From: Calvatia gigantea
Lineage: Eukaryota > Basidiomycota > Agaricomycetes > Agaricales > Lycoperdaceae
Assembly: GCA_025093985.1 (NCBI GenBank)
Contig: JACAAK010000002.1
Location: forward strand, 1,364,001 to 1,428,000
Length of the DNA stretch: 64,000 bases
Direction: 5' to 3'
Shown here: in pieces, positions 50,729 through 63,427 of the stretch
Position numbering within the stretch: the stretch's first letter is position 1
How the letters are laid out: every line of letters starts with the position of its first letter
Program-made: the position numbers and the translations under genes
Notes under the pieces: generated by a model
Database searches by the model: none
The model's input: only the letters and a program-made list of their open reading frames with translations
What the model was told of the DNA's origin: nothing

Positions 50729-52421
50729 ATGAACTCTTCTTCCCCAAATACGTCGTTCAACAAGGTCAGAAATTGATCCAAGACCAGCTTATGAAATTAG
50801 TCTCCTATTTCTTCTGAGCCCGAACGCCCCTCGATCTCAACACATCATCTTTTAGGATACCAGTCATTCTGCGGACCATAAGGCGGGCCTTCGGCACACA
50901 ACCATCCGACAGATCCTCAACGCAGTTCACATCCAGAAACCGATTCGAAATCGATGGCCAGGAGGTGGGATTTGTGCGTGCAATCCTTTGATAGACCCCG
51001 AGACAGAGTTTTTTTTAATTCCGGACATCTTATTTAGGTCTTGGTAATCGCGAATGTCTACGACGTTAACTACCGTGGGGGGAAACTGGAGTTTGGCCTG
51101 GATGACGGCACTGGAAGAATCAAGGCCTACTTGTGGGACGTTGAAGGAGAAGATGCAAAACGGGAGCTTACAGAACACGAGTTACAGTCCGTTCTTCTGT
51201 CTTGTTCGTTCATGTCCACAGCACTCAACGACCTCCCATGGATTGCAGAAGTTTTTCATACGTGCAAACAATTGGAAAAATATCAGAGTTCCGTGGAATC
51301 CACTCGATCCATCTCACGAAGAAACACTTCGTAAAGGATCCTCATGAAATATACCACCACCTCCTAAGCGTGATGGCCGAATCGATTCTGTTGCGACGTG
51401 GTCCTCCGGTTAGTTTCACGTCTGAGAAGTTTGGTTCTTCCTGATAAATCTCGAAAGGACTATCCTTTAGTCCGATCGCTCGCCACACAAGAACCAGCGG
51501 CTAGTCAGCCTCCTGAAACCCTTTCACTACATCCACTGCAGAAGGATTTGCCTGACACAGGGAAAAACACTGTTCAACTTCCTGGTCTCCTCTCACAGCG
51601 TTCCACCTCATCCGAGGATCTCCCCCGTGTTCCTGACCAAAGTTTGAAAGCTGTACCTCGCCTTCAAACCCCACCTCCACCGACTTTTGTCATACCGACG
51701 TTCGATGAAACTCCACATGAAAGGAATTATTCTGTTGAGGATGGCTTTTCGCCAATGGCGTACGAACCCGCTTCGCCTTTACCAAGCTCGACGCGACTCC
51801 AACAACCATGGCACCAGCCTGCGCCCCCCGAGCGATTGCTCAGAGCTTCTATTGGATCAACGACACCCTCGGCGGCTACTGTGACTGAATATCAGGCCTC
51901 ACCCCAGTTTGTCTCCCCTAAAATCTCACCACCCTTGACGGCTACTGTGACTGAATATCAAGCTTCACCCCAGTTTGTCTCCCCTAAAACCTCACCACCT
52001 CGCCCTGATTATGAACATCATGGATTCGAGTCCCCGGACCTGGGGAACGCTACAACAGCTTTACCTGAGGATACGAAGCCTTCATCAAAGTTGTATAGAA
52101 CCAAAAAGCCGGTTTCTCAGAGGCGCGATCCCTACTCCCACTTGTCAATGTTACAAAGGGACATTATCCTGACTGTTCAGAACGCTCAGAACATATCAAC
52201 TACGACAGGGGACACTTGGAGAGGAGTATCGGTCATGATGCTTGTTCAGACCATCGCAAGGCGCCGCCATGATCTTACGGAGCACGAACTTGAGTAAGAG
52301 TGGCACTTCCTTTGGAACGTCTGCTAAAATTAAGGCAAATTCTAGGGACGCCTTTACCTTCCTGCTGGAAGAGGGATATATACACACTACTATTGACGAC
52401 AGCCACTTCGCTTGCACATGA
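50729..52421 (+). CDS. divergent RPA32-like paralogue, one-base frame break
   Basis: About 460 residues, same plan as RPA2 but with a long Ser/Pro-rich insert. The start ATG 50729 (MNSSSPNTSFNK) is the likeliest; a later ATG at 50790 is possible. TTIRQILNAVHIQ (RPA32 entry helix) then RFEIDGQEVGF; one base of AAAC at 50937-50940 must be removed to join them. OB fold: VLVIANVYDVNYRGGKLEFGLDDGTGRIKAYLWDV, TIGKISEFRGIHSIHLTKKHF. The insert contains a 22-residue tandem repeat. The winged helix DPYSHLSMLQRDIIL...GYIHTTIDDSHFACT ends the protein. Possibly a specialised (meiotic or damage-specific) RPA subunit; the sequence only shows family and divergence. Confidence 0.82.
51873..52004 (+). repeat. 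66-bp tandem duplication inside the RPA32-like gene
   Basis: Two copies (51873-51938 and 51939-52004), about 95% alike, each encoding 22 residues around ATVTEYQASPQFVSPK. In-frame and recent. Confidence 0.85.
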
Positions 52422-52564
52422 TCTACTTCTTTTGATCTTTCACCCTCAGCTTGTACTGGTATCTTGAATGAATCTCAAGTAAATAGAAAATTGGGACTCC
52501 GTCATGGGAAGCGTGACTCGACCTTATAAGCCCGAACGTCCTTCTTCTACTATCCATCGTGGGT

Positions 52565-53657
52565 ATGGTTGAATCTAAGGTATATAGGGTCGGTCCTCAC
52601 TGTCATGGGTTTCGGGAAATCACACGCCTCGTAATATTGTAAAGTTTTCGCTACTTCTCCATACAACCCATCATCTGACTTCACTCGGTTTTAAAGTGGT
52701 GCTTCCTATTGTGACGTTGGATATCTGTATGCCAAAGAGAAACCTGACCCAAAGAATCCGCTGGGCACCAGTTTTCCAGGTGTATGTTGGACTGAAAATG
52801 GGCAACCTAACTGGGTGGGGCATCTGATAACGAAACATTGCCCACACCCTAAGTTCGATCCCACCAAAGAGGAGCAGTCCCAGGAGTACTGTCGACACGC
52901 GCTCTTGGTCTACGATTATGCTAGGGGAGGAGATACAGTTGATGGCGTCGAGGAGCAAATCAGCTACTTCTTCTTGCCAGGAGTTGGGAAGAAGCCAGAG
53001 TGGGCATCATGGGACAGCGACGACACGCTCTTTGGTAGGCCAGTATTTGAGTAGATCTGTATCGCTTCATTGTCAAAACGAATGACTACAAAACAGTGAC
53101 TTGGGTCGGTATCAACGATTGTGGGTGAGCCTCAGCTTATGGCCAATCTTGCCAGCCTTTAACGTATTAATGATGATAACAAGAGCGGTCAATGTGGATT
53201 TGAGTATCAACGTCAAAAAGCTTCTCGAACTCCAACGGCAGCTGTATGAAGCAGGTGCCCGCAATTTCTTATTATTTGGGATTCCACCACTCCATCGGAG
53301 CCCGGCTGGTGGGAGCTTTTCCGTCAGCCTTGTTTTTTTGTTTTACTTCCTCTCTTGTATAGGGAAGTATGGATTCCGCCGTGAACGAGCTGATCAGTGG
53401 AACGAGCTGTTTGGCTTGGCATTGGGAGTTTTGCGGAAGTACATGAGGACAGTACAGCGCTGTTGTTCTCTCCTGCGGAAACATTCAACAGACTACTGGA
53501 TAATCCTGCACTTTATGGTTTTGATGCGCCGGGTGGTGTTTCGATGTGGGTAGATCATATTCATCCCGCTTCAAGAGTGCATGATTTTCTGGCGGCTGAC
53601 TTTGCAGGGTTTCTTAACTCTGTACAGTCGGTCCTGAAGAGCCAGGAAATATCCTGA
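52565..53657 (+). CDS. CE16/SGNH esterase with GAS in place of GDS, frame break
   Basis: Carbohydrate-esterase family 16 (acetylesterase) relative. ATG 52565, five exons. Blocks: VIFGASYCDVGYLYA (block I, GDS changed to GAS but the Ser kept), PNWVGHLIT, VTWVGINDCG (GxND, block III), GARNFLLFGIPPLHRSPA, ADQWNELFGLAL then SFAEVHEDSTALLFSPAETF, and WVDHIHPAS (block V Asp-His). A catalytic triad is therefore present. Before SFAEV two bases (about 53425-53426) are extra, or one is missing. No signal peptide is visible. With a decayed copy next to it, this gene may itself be degenerating. Confidence 0.75.
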
Positions 53658-53964
53658 GGTCTGTCGGATAATCCCTCTGATGTGTAGTGTAGCTGCGGCC
53701 AATACGAGTCGGATTACTCTGTATCGGTGGTGCTCTATGTGGAGGGCCCAGTACTTCGCCCCCAACCCCTCATCCGCTCTTAGCTCCATAGAGGTGAGAA
53801 TGGGATAGGCTTCTTGTCTCAGCTTACGGGGCAGCGGTCGTATTCTTGCGGACTCCATCCGGAGGCTGGTAGGCTTTGGCTCTTTTCGAGGCATGGCGAT
53901 CTCGGTTCGCCTCACAATTTTCAGTTTATTCGGAGTATTCACTGGGCAGATTTGCTGACCTATT

Positions 53965-54300
53965 AACCCTCGGTGGCGGTTTCTTTTCTGATGGGTGCCG
54001 GCGTACCGGCGAGACACCTAGCACAACGGGGCCACTTACCGGAGTTTTCGAGTGCGACTTGGGTTGAAAGGGGTGGGCCAAACTGGTTGGACACCTGATA
54101 ACAAAGGACTGCTCCCGCCCTCGATTCGACCCTGATCTGAAGGAAGAACAATCGCAACATTATCGCAACCGTGCCTTCTCGTCTGTCATTACGCGAGAGG
54201 GGATGGCGAGGTCGATGAAACTAAGGATTAATCAATCATGTTCGAGACTTCTTTCTGCCTCGGGTGAGGAAGAAACTTGAGTGCCTCTTTGAAATGCTCG
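53965..54300 (+). pseudogene. decayed CE16 esterase fragment
   Basis: Pieces match the upstream CE16 gene: FSDG(C)RRTGETPSTTGPLTG near block I, WVERGGPNW, then in another frame HLITKDCSRPRFDPDLKEEQSQHYRNRA, then FFLPRVRKK in a third. Stops and frameshifts separate them, and blocks III and V are absent. A tandem duplicate that has decayed. Confidence 0.7.
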
Positions 54301-54944
54301 CGAGAGTGTTCCTCCGGCGGCGTCATTATCCCCAGCGCACCCACGCAAATTCTCTAGTAACATGTATGACGTTTCGCCTTTCAATGGTTGAAATGGAACG
54401 GTTCAGTTCAGACTGCCATAGAGGACTCCACGGCAGCACATATAGTAATCGCGTTCTTTATAGATTCAACCCGGATGACACACAGGTAAATGGAGAGCAA
54501 TGCAGGTGGGTCGCATTCCTCTTCCTCCTGAGTCCATGATTTCTTTGTGATTGAAATTGCGGAATTTCTGAACTCTCCCTGCGATGAAGCGGCGAAGATA
54601 GGCTGAAGTGGTACTTAAGCACTTATACTTTGTACGGACTTCACACAGAGTCAAAACTGAGTAGTCCCAACACGGTTGGGTTTGTATCGCTAGTGAGCGT
54701 TCTGGTTGCAGTTAAGCGGGTCCGACGGCAGCTACGCCGCGACGTTCCAAAAAGGGAAGGTGTGCGGCCCAGTCTTCCGGGTATGGTCACCGTGACCTCA
54801 CCTCAAGGCCTCATTAGTGTTTCGCAGCGGGAGCAGTCGTAGCTCTTGCTCTTTGCACTACAATCTCACAGCAACACCCGCGTTTCCGACCTACTTCGCT
54901 CTACTATCGTATTCTATTGATTTTGTTCCTCGAGGGGTCCTTCT
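54301..54944. other. intergenic, ATG2 promoter region
   Basis: No gene seen; short frames only. Probably further remnants of the CE16 copy at its left end and the ATG2 promoter at its right. Confidence 0.5.
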
Positions 54945-57900
54945 ATGCCCTGGTTCTTTTCCTGGTTGCCGGAACTGCCAAGTCTCAACGTCAATCTTGC
55001 CTTGCCCACCAGCATCCAGCGACGCTTTCTATCATTCGCACTAAAGAAATCTCTCGGCCAGTTCTTTAGACCCGGCCAACTCGATGCGCGCCAGATTGAT
55101 TCTCAGATTGGTTCGGGGTTTGTACAAGTGAATGACCTGGAGTTTGATACCGGAGTATGTGTATCAAATGCTCACTGCACATGGTGGCATTAATCTCATT
55201 TGCAGGCAATAAATTCGCTCATTTCTGGTCTGCCGTTGACATTATCTTCCGGCAAACTCTCTTCAGCAACCGTTCGTATTCCATGGCCAAAACCCCTGAC
55301 ATCGACCCTCGGGTTCTCTCTGAACTCCCTACATCTGATCTTCGAACTTTCTCCAGCTGCGACAGCCCATCTTCCGGATATAGACTTAGCATCTTCTGTA
55401 GCTTCCGTAGCTGAAACTTTCCTACATGAGGAGCTGACTCCTCGCGAGGAAGCATCACTTATGGATTCGCTCCACTCGGACTTCGGTATTGTTTCAAACG
55501 CTGACAAGGACGTTGTACCTGGAGGCTTGGATCCATTCGACATTGGGGATGGGACGGAACCGGGTCGTGAGGCAGAACCAGGTGGTATCTCATTATTTGC
55601 CACTCTCATTGAACGTCTCCTCTCCCGATTTGAGTTCGACGCTCAAGATATCCAGGTTACGCTGTTGCACCCAGGTAATGTTAGTGTCACTTGGGCGGTG
55701 TCAGAGGTCAAGTATAGCACCAATATCAAACAACCAGAGGCTTCGGAATCCCCAATAAGCGGACGGACTGCCAGTGTTACCCGTTCTCTAAACGTGAATG
55801 GGGTTACACTACAAATGAAGGATCTGCGGGTGAACTTTGGACCTCGATTGGGCTCGGCCACAGTTGATCGTTGTTCCCCTGCGTCGCCTGCAGGACCGAC
55901 CCGACCCGATCATTTCTATCAATCTGGTTCTTCGAGTTCCTCTTCATCTCTTGACGAAGAAACCACAATGGCAATGTCCCAATCTCTTGCAACTCTCCCG
56001 CCACGGGCCTCCTCTCCTCCCCAGTCAGCCACCAGCAGCATGTATCAGAGCGCACTATCGGTTGTGAACGAGGAGCACGAGTCTACGCATTCTGAAGGCA
56101 CACCTTCACCACCCTCCCCCACCCCCAGCGGTTTCAACGATATTCCACAGTCTCCCGTAGTTCCGAAGGAGGTCGTCTTTTCTTCTGGCCCCTCCCCCAT
56201 CACCCTCCAAATGATCACTTTGCCTCCCGTGAATTATGGTGGAGGAGATTCTTCCGGTCAAGAAGACAAAATAACCTTCTCTGTGCAAAGTGGTCTATTC
56301 GCGTGCGCACTCGGTCCTAGGCATATCGGGGGACTCCTCCGTCTTACGGATGCGGTCATTGCTCGATTGCCGCAATCAGCACCTCAGTCATTGAAGCAAA
56401 CTTCGATGACAGAAAGATCCACAGATCTCGCTCCTTTCGACGTAGAAGGCTCCTTAGACATCCGTGGCATTACCTTTCTCTTATTGCCTTCTCGTTCGAA
56501 TGTGGCAGTCGATGATCTTAGAGATTTCTTCCTTCGCCCATTGGTTCCACCGAATTTACCATCGGGTTACTTGCGTCTTCATATCGAGGGTATCTCAAGC
56601 TCTCTTGCTCTCCTCCCACGGGTGGAGGTCAATCTAAAACAGAGCCCTCGAAAGATAATGAGGTCTGGTAACCATGGGCCGATGAAGGGTACCTTTTCCA
56701 TCCACAATATATCTATATTCGTGTTCCATCCTCACGACGATGAAGGGGTTTCAGCTTTCCCCGTCCTTTTTACCGATCCCTATCTTCCAAGCCAGTACAC
56801 TTCTGCACATTTACACCCAAATGACTTGGGCGGGACACTTAGCACCCCGTTGCCCGATTTTGACATCCTCGATTGGACAGATCACGATCACCAGAAGAAA
56901 GGAGGAGCACGGCTCTCCTATTGGCGGTGCAAGGCTAGGCCACGACAACATCCTCGTCGTTATCCCCAAGGTCATTCTACAGCTGCTTCTCCACCCAGTC
57001 AAGTGGAAGATTTACCAAATCACATCCAAAATGAACACGCATTTTTTCTCAGTTTCGAGAAAGGTCAGAAGCGCAAACGGCGCGACGAGTTTACGGCTCA
57101 AGGAAGGAGTCGCGCCGTTGCATTGTTTTATAGACCTGGATACCGTAATCGGTGATGATACTGTCATAAACTTCCTGAGGGAGGCCACCCAGGGGGTCGG
57201 CTTTGGCGGCGGCAGGACTGAGGGCATGAACCACCTTGACTCAGCCGACCCAGATAACACACCACCCGCTACACCTCGAGCCCGCCATTACTCTGATCTG
57301 GAGAAGGAGCGAAGGCGACTCGAGCACGTGGTGCTCGATGACCTGGATTCAGAATATGGTTATGAAGGCGAATATACGAGGGATCGATCCAAAGTTGACA
57401 AGAAGGTTCGCTTTGTAGTATTCGTGAACATTGCTATGGTAATCTAATTATATGTTGTCTAGCAATACCCTTCCAAAGGCGAAATACAGCTGTCGTTGAA
57501 TTTGGCAGCTGTTCGCTTGGAGCTGAGGGTGCCACCTCCACGCAATACCCCTCGGTCTGGTGCACTAATTATTGACCTGCACGATATCGAATTAAAGAAT
57601 GGACCCAAAAAAGTCGAGAACCGTCCACGTTTTTCATCTCCCGTTTCTGCGTCTCCTTGGACTTCAACGCCCGACAGTGGCAAATCGATCCTTAGCATTG
57701 ATTGTGAACGTATCCTCATAGCGCACTCGCTTGTTGCCTCATCTCTCGCTACAACGTTCCTGTCTCTTGGACCGCTCGATGACAATGGTGGGCCGGAATC
57801 GCCTACTTACCTGTCACCTTTGCGGCCGCGGGGCTCAGTAATAAAGTCTCAGGCAGGCTCGAGCGCGGTTACCGTACTGGACATTCAATTACCATACGCC

Positions 57901-60900
57901 CATGTGGTGGTATCGAAGGAATTGTTAGATGGACTGCAGTACTTCATTGACGATGCGTCTCAGCTTTTAGAGAGATTCTCGCAGCGAGTGGCTGACGCGG
58001 AAGAGGGAAGAGAGGGTGGAGATGCAAGTTTGATCGGAAGCCATTTTTTCTCCAGGTCAAGAAGCAACAGTGGAAGTGCTCTGATGAGCAGTGGTACTCC
58101 CAACAACAGTTTCACTGTTGTAAAGGTTGTCATTTCGGAAGGTGTGGCGCCCAAAATTACTGTCCGGGATCCCTATTTATGTCCCCTCATAGCGTTCCTT
58201 CGAGCCTGGGTGCCCAGGGTGGACACAGGGACGTCCATCCGACCATTTAATGTCTTTGCATCGGAGTTGAATGTGCTCATGGAGCTCAAACCAGAGGGAA
58301 GGGTTCGTGTTTTTTTTTCCGATACCTTTATCCGGCCCTTTGCTCAACCGTCAAAAGGACGAGACCATTATCACACTTTCTGTCTTAGACGTCAAGGTTC
58401 TCAATGTGTTTAAAACTGGAAAGTCAGAAACACTTCTATCGTTGACTGCTCCCAGAAGCCTGGTGAGAGTTATGCTCACGGGGCTGTATCTTCTGGCTTA
58501 CTCGTTCGGGTACAGACGTCGGCACCCCGACCACTTGTTAAGCTTCATTTTATGTCGTTAACGGCGCCTGACACCACCTCTAAAGAAACGAAACTGAAGT
58601 TGACACTATGCGATTTTACTTGGAATGTATTCCCTGATCTGGATTGGGCGAAGGACCTCGGCCTTTTTGTCAGATCGCCCCCCGGCGTAAGTTCCAGTTC
58701 CCCGACACAATCAGGTGATGCTAACATTCACGTAGACATTCGAGTCTGTGATTCCTAGTGAGCGGACGAGTATCTCACTCAGAATCATGGGCGGATCAAT
58801 CCGAGCATATGCACCAACGAAACCCGGAGCCGTTGTTCTCTATGCGGGCGATATGGATTTAGCAACAGATATAGTCGGGAATTCATCGGAGTCCACTGTC
58901 ACACTGGGAATTCAGTATTTATCTCTCCTTGCCATTGACGACATCAACAGCCTGGGAGGTGAAAACGTCGGTTGGCACGATGCCAAGGGTGTCCCGTACT
59001 GGAAAGTGAGTGGTAAGAAAGGCACTATTCAGCCGCACTTAACTTCCGTAGTTGTTTGGATATGCACTTGTCGCAGAAGTTGCTGACACAAGTGCTGTGG
59101 TCACTGTAACCAAAACGCCCCCTATCCAAGTCGAAGTAAGAGTTACTCTCATTCTCTCTGGACGAGGTGCTGACAACTGTGAAGCTTCTAATAGACGGAA
59201 CTCAACTTCATCTCCATCTAGCTGCCGATACTCTGCCTGCCTTATCATCGCTAATTAGTGATATTGCATCTATATTCAGCTCTTCAAAAGAGGAGTAAGT
59301 GTCGAAACGTAGATGGTGTTTCCGCAAGTTAAGTTAAATATCACAGAGTTCCGCACTTCACGAGGGAACCTGCCATCCTCTCTGAAATGAGCAGTTCAAG
59401 GAATCTCATGGGTGGGTGGGTTGGATCGATAGTGGGTTTAACTAACTCGTGTTTTTACCATTAGCATCCGTTGAAGATATCGCATTTCATTCTCCGCCAG
59501 AGATTGGCCCTGCTCCCGACATGATCCACGACGATCTGCCCACTAACCCCGACTATCTGGATGAATCTTTCGGTGCTGCTGCCGGGCTACGAGAATTTTC
59601 GGATGACGAACTGGATGACCTTGATGGTGCTGAAAGCGACGACGCAGAAACTAGGAACGGCGTTTTCGCAGAGGTGGGCCCTGGGGGTGTCTCCAATACT
59701 AGTGGGGAAATTATCAAGGTTCACTCTGAGGGGATTAATATAATCGAGGAATATTACGACAATCTACCGGCGGAGTTGTCAGCCTCCCCACTCGGGTATA
59801 TTTCACTTTGTCTCCTCCGGTGCCGATTATTCAAAGGAACATTTCAGCAGGGTTGCCAGTAAATTAAAAGTCCACGTTCGTGGAGGAGACGCGGCTCTAT
59901 TGTTATACGATGGTTATGACTGGTCACGGACACGCAAGATTATCGAAGAAGAAGCCAAAGAGATGCGGCGTCGTTTGGCCAAGATCCGCCAATTAGTGGC
60001 AAACGGCCAAGTTCAGGAATTGGATATGGGGGAGACAAATGCCGTCCTCTTCAACTCCGTGTATATTGGGATTGATCAGGATATTGATGTGACAGAACCT
60101 GGGGTCTTATTGGCAGCCATCGACGAAGAGCTGAAGGGTGACGAAGAAACGGCCACACAAAGTTCCTGGCAATCTCTTAGACCTACGGGCACCACCGTTA
60201 CCGGAGGAGGAAAGCAGAAAACCCGGGCAATGCGAGTGCACGGCAAGAAACTCACGCGCTCCAGGGGACCGAGCATAGAATTTAAACTCAGGGGCTGCGA
60301 CGCAGACATAGATCAGTTCCATCCCGACGAGATTCTCGTATCGAAGACTTCCGTGACCGTCCGAGATGTTGAAATTCTAGACCACATCAAAACCTCTACC
60401 TGGAGGAAATTCTTGACTTCATTGCGCTCAGATTCCCGAGGCAACATCCGGGAGACAGATTCAAATATGGTCAAGATTGAGCTGCGAGGTGTTCGGCCAG
60501 CACCCGGCCATCCCTCAGAGGAGGCACGACTACGAGTAAGTGTTAAGTGCGTTGTATTATGATGGACACTGACAAAGGCTCGAGGCCAAAATTCTCCCTT
60601 TGCGGCTCTACGTGGATCAAGATGCAGTGGATTTCCTAAAGAAGTTTTTTAGTTTCAAGGACCCCCATGAGCTGCCTGTAGAAACCACAAAGTCATCTCC
60701 GGAGGCCTACATCCGTATGTGACGCGCACGGATATCATTGATGTTGGAGGCTAATTTAAAATAGAACTGGCGGAGATCTTCCCGGTCGACCTCAAATTGG
60801 ACTATAAGCCGAGGCGAGTTGATTATCGGGCTCTCCGGGAAGGCCGTACTATCGAATTGATGAACTTCTTCCACTTCGACGGTGCCGAAATGACTCTGCG

Positions 60901-61732
60901 TCATATAACGCTTGCAGGTGTTAGTCACACTGTTCGCAGTTCAATTGACTTCTTGCTGAGTATCCCATCAGGTTACAGGATGGACCCGGTTATTTGAGAT
61001 GCTAAACGACCTATGGACGCCGGACGTTAAGGCTACACAATTGGTCGATGTCATTTCTGGTGTTGCTCCAATTCGCTCAATGGTGAATGTTGGTTCAGGG
61101 GTTGCGGATCTTGTCCTACTACCAATCTCGCAATACAAGAAAGATGGGCGAATTGTTCGTGGCATACAAAAGGGTGCCACAGCCTTTGTCAAATCCACTG
61201 CTGTTGAAGCCATCAAGATGGGCGCTCATCTTGCAACTGGAACCCAGGTCATATTGGAGCAGGCGGAGAGCGTGTTAGGTGCACAGTTTACGGATTCATA
61301 TACGGCGGAGATCCTGCAAGTGCCAACTTTCGATGATACCGGACGCCCGAATCTTGACTCCGATGAGGGTGAATCCGACCTGATCTCAAAATATGCCGAA
61401 CAGCCGACGGACATCCAGGAAGGATTCCAGTCGGCCTATCGAAGCTTACGTCGGAATCTCAACACTGCAGCGCAGACGATTCTGGCCGTTCCGATGGAAA
61501 TATATGAACGATCGGGTAATGAGGTGAGTTATCTATCTGTCCTTTATAGAATTCCTAGCACCCAAACAGTTGTCAGGGAGCCGTCCGTTCTGTCATCCGC
61601 GCTGTTCCTATTGCTGTGTTGAAGCCGATGATTGGGGCGAGCGAGGCCGTCAGCAAAACTTTGCTTGGTCTCCACAACACCCTTGATCCTAATGTGCGAC
61701 GAGAGAATGAGGCCAAGTACAAACATCGGTGA
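54945..61732 (+). CDS. ATG2: autophagy-related protein 2 (ATG2)
   Basis: Bridge-like lipid transfer protein that moves phospholipid from the ER to the phagophore. About 2,000 residues, 16 exons. Chorein-type N-terminus MPWFFSWLPELPSLNVNLALPTSIQRRFLSFALKKSLGQF...VQVNDLEFDTGAINSLI. Middle ATG2-CAD-like part includes FDILDWT...SYWRCKA and LKEGVAPLHCFIDLDTVIGDD. The C-terminal domain has REGRTIELMNFFHFDGAEMTLRHITLAGVTGWTRLFEMLNDLWTPDVKATQL and GVAPIRSMVNVGSGVADLVLLPI. All frame shifts fall at ordinary introns (e.g. 56998-57052). Confidence 0.95.
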
Positions 61733-61894
61733 TGTTGGGGTGATGGTCATAATTGCCTCCACCCGCTTTCTGTCTCTAATGTGGTCACCATTTACATAAC
61801 GACACCAATGTATACAGCACACAACCTCATTTTTGTCACAAGTGTATCAATAGGGTCTTAATTCAAAGTCAATCCTCACCATGTGCACCAACAC

Positions 61895-62671
61895 TCAGTC
61901 AATCTCCATACCCATTGACCGACCATCTCCCAGCACCAACGCAGTTTTAGGTTTTGAAGCAACCTTGATTTTTTCCCTGACCTTCGGCGTCTCCTCGACG
62001 GACATAGGTTCATGTAGTTTAATGGACGCCTTGGCCTTTTCCAGAGCTCTTTGACTGTGTGCTCTTTGCTTTGCTTTGGCCACGGCCATCCTGAACAACT
62101 TGTGTTAAAGGAGCCTTAGTACATAGAAACATGAACACACCTATTCTTGAAGAAGGCCTTCTCTCTCCGCGCTTTGATTTCACCCACTCGCTTCATGGCC
62201 TTGATCGTTGTCTGCACGAGATCACGGTCATAGCGAACGGGGACGTTCCGCCGTTTCTCGAAGTCAATGGTCGAGTCCTGTAGTTCGGTAAGTCACATCG
62301 CAAAAATCTAGATTAATGGGCCGTTTACGATTGTCATTTCCTTGCCAGCTGCCTTCCTGAACGCCTTGGTCCATCGTACCTTTCGTGGGTTTCGCTTCAT
62401 CCTGAGATAGGGTTAGTGCAGGCGAGTAGCGCAGGGCAGTTGTATGTACTTAAAATTTTTATGACATCTAGAACAGTTGTCAGAGTAGTTTCCAGGCAGT
62501 AGCCTTGATTCTACTGACTTTGATGTACAAAAACGAAAAACTTTGGCATCATTCCGGACAAAGGCCGAGCCTGGGGAACTTGTGAGTCCAGACGTTCTTC
62601 GAAGAACAGGTTGATTTACCATGCCCAGGATACACGCTTTTAGAGCAGAAGTAACACTTCTCGATGCGCAT
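61895..62671 (-). CDS. RLP24: ribosome biogenesis protein RLP24
   Basis: 60S assembly factor, later replaced by eL24, that activates the Drg1 ATPase. About 175 residues, six exons, ATG 62671. [40 protein letters not shown] holds the C-x2-C / C-x3-C zinc ribbon. Then [22 protein letters not shown] and the RLP24-type C-terminal extension rich in Lys/Ala. The extension distinguishes it from eL24. Confidence 0.95.
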
Positions 62672-62842
62672 GACGGAATGGAGGCAAGCACTATAAATTG
62701 CAATGATACCTTGGTCGCCGATAACTTTGCAGTCTGTATGTCACGGGGTGCCTAATTTTCTCACGCCCTTAATGACTCAACATATTCAACTCTACTTTTG
62801 GGAGACTGAAGAACATAGTTATGTATATACGAGCGGGCGACA

Positions 62843-63371
62843 TCATTTGGGTTCATGTCCTGTACGGGCAACCTGTAAGCATTCCTGCTCGTAATCCCTC
62901 AGCCAGATAACCTCGGTTCCTGCATCCTTCAACCTTTGCGCTCCCTCACACTTAACAAAATCATCTGGTTCACTCACACCGATGTAGCACCTGGGTATCT
63001 TAGCGGCGATGATGGCATTCGCGCAGGGTGCCAACCCAGATGTCCGGACTGAACAGGGTTCCAAGGTGGTATAAATGTCAGAGTGAACGAGAAGGTTGTT
63101 GATAGTCAGATCATCCAAAGGTGCTTTTGGGAAGAGGGACTGAAGCCTGTCTGTAGTGATGGCCTTGGCCTTGGCCAGAGCGTTTGCCTCTGCATGTGTA
63201 TTTCCGGGGAGTTCTCTGGAAAAACCTGTCGCAAGTACAACCGAGGTAGTCGATGTGGGAGGCCATCTAACTGCGATCACGCAGCCAACACAAAAAGTAG
63301 TTGGTGTGGGTTGACATTTGTGCGCCTCATCGAGTGCCAAGCGAAGAAAACGCAGATGATCTTCTGGACAT
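62843..63371 (-). CDS. RIB2-like cytidine/pyrimidine deaminase
   Basis: Zinc deaminase of the riboflavin/tRNA deaminase type. Catalytic site: NTHAEANALAKAKA (H-A-E) and TTLEPCSVRTSGLAPCANAII (P-C-x8-C). VGVSEP-like GVSEPDDFVKCEGAQRLKDAGTEV follows, as in DRAP deaminase. The reliable frame begins at DHLRFLRLALDEAHKC. The only nearby ATG (63371) is one base out of frame, so either one extra base (63357-63370) or an unseen upstream exon supplies the start. The stop is at 62843. Confidence 0.8.
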
Positions 63372-63393
63372 GATGAAGCAGAGAGAGGCTAAG

Positions 63394-63427
63394 TGATGAA
63401 AATCCAAAACTGATGAAAATCCAAAAC
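63394..63427. repeat. 17-bp direct duplication
   Basis: TGATGAAAATCCAAAAC occurs twice in tandem between the deaminase and SPT6 genes. Confidence 0.85.

Noticed and set aside
56870..57080. Apparent +1 frameshift in ATG2
   Set aside because: A normal 55-nt intron (56998-57052, strong pyrimidine tract before CAG) restores the frame.
58300..58370. Second apparent ATG2 frameshift
   Set aside because: Explained by an intron GTTCGT...CAAAAG between EGR and DETIITL.
60910..60985. Stop and frame change in ATG2 near the LAG/VTGW motif
   Set aside because: Donor GTTAGT rather than GTGTTA gives LAGVTGWTRLFEML.
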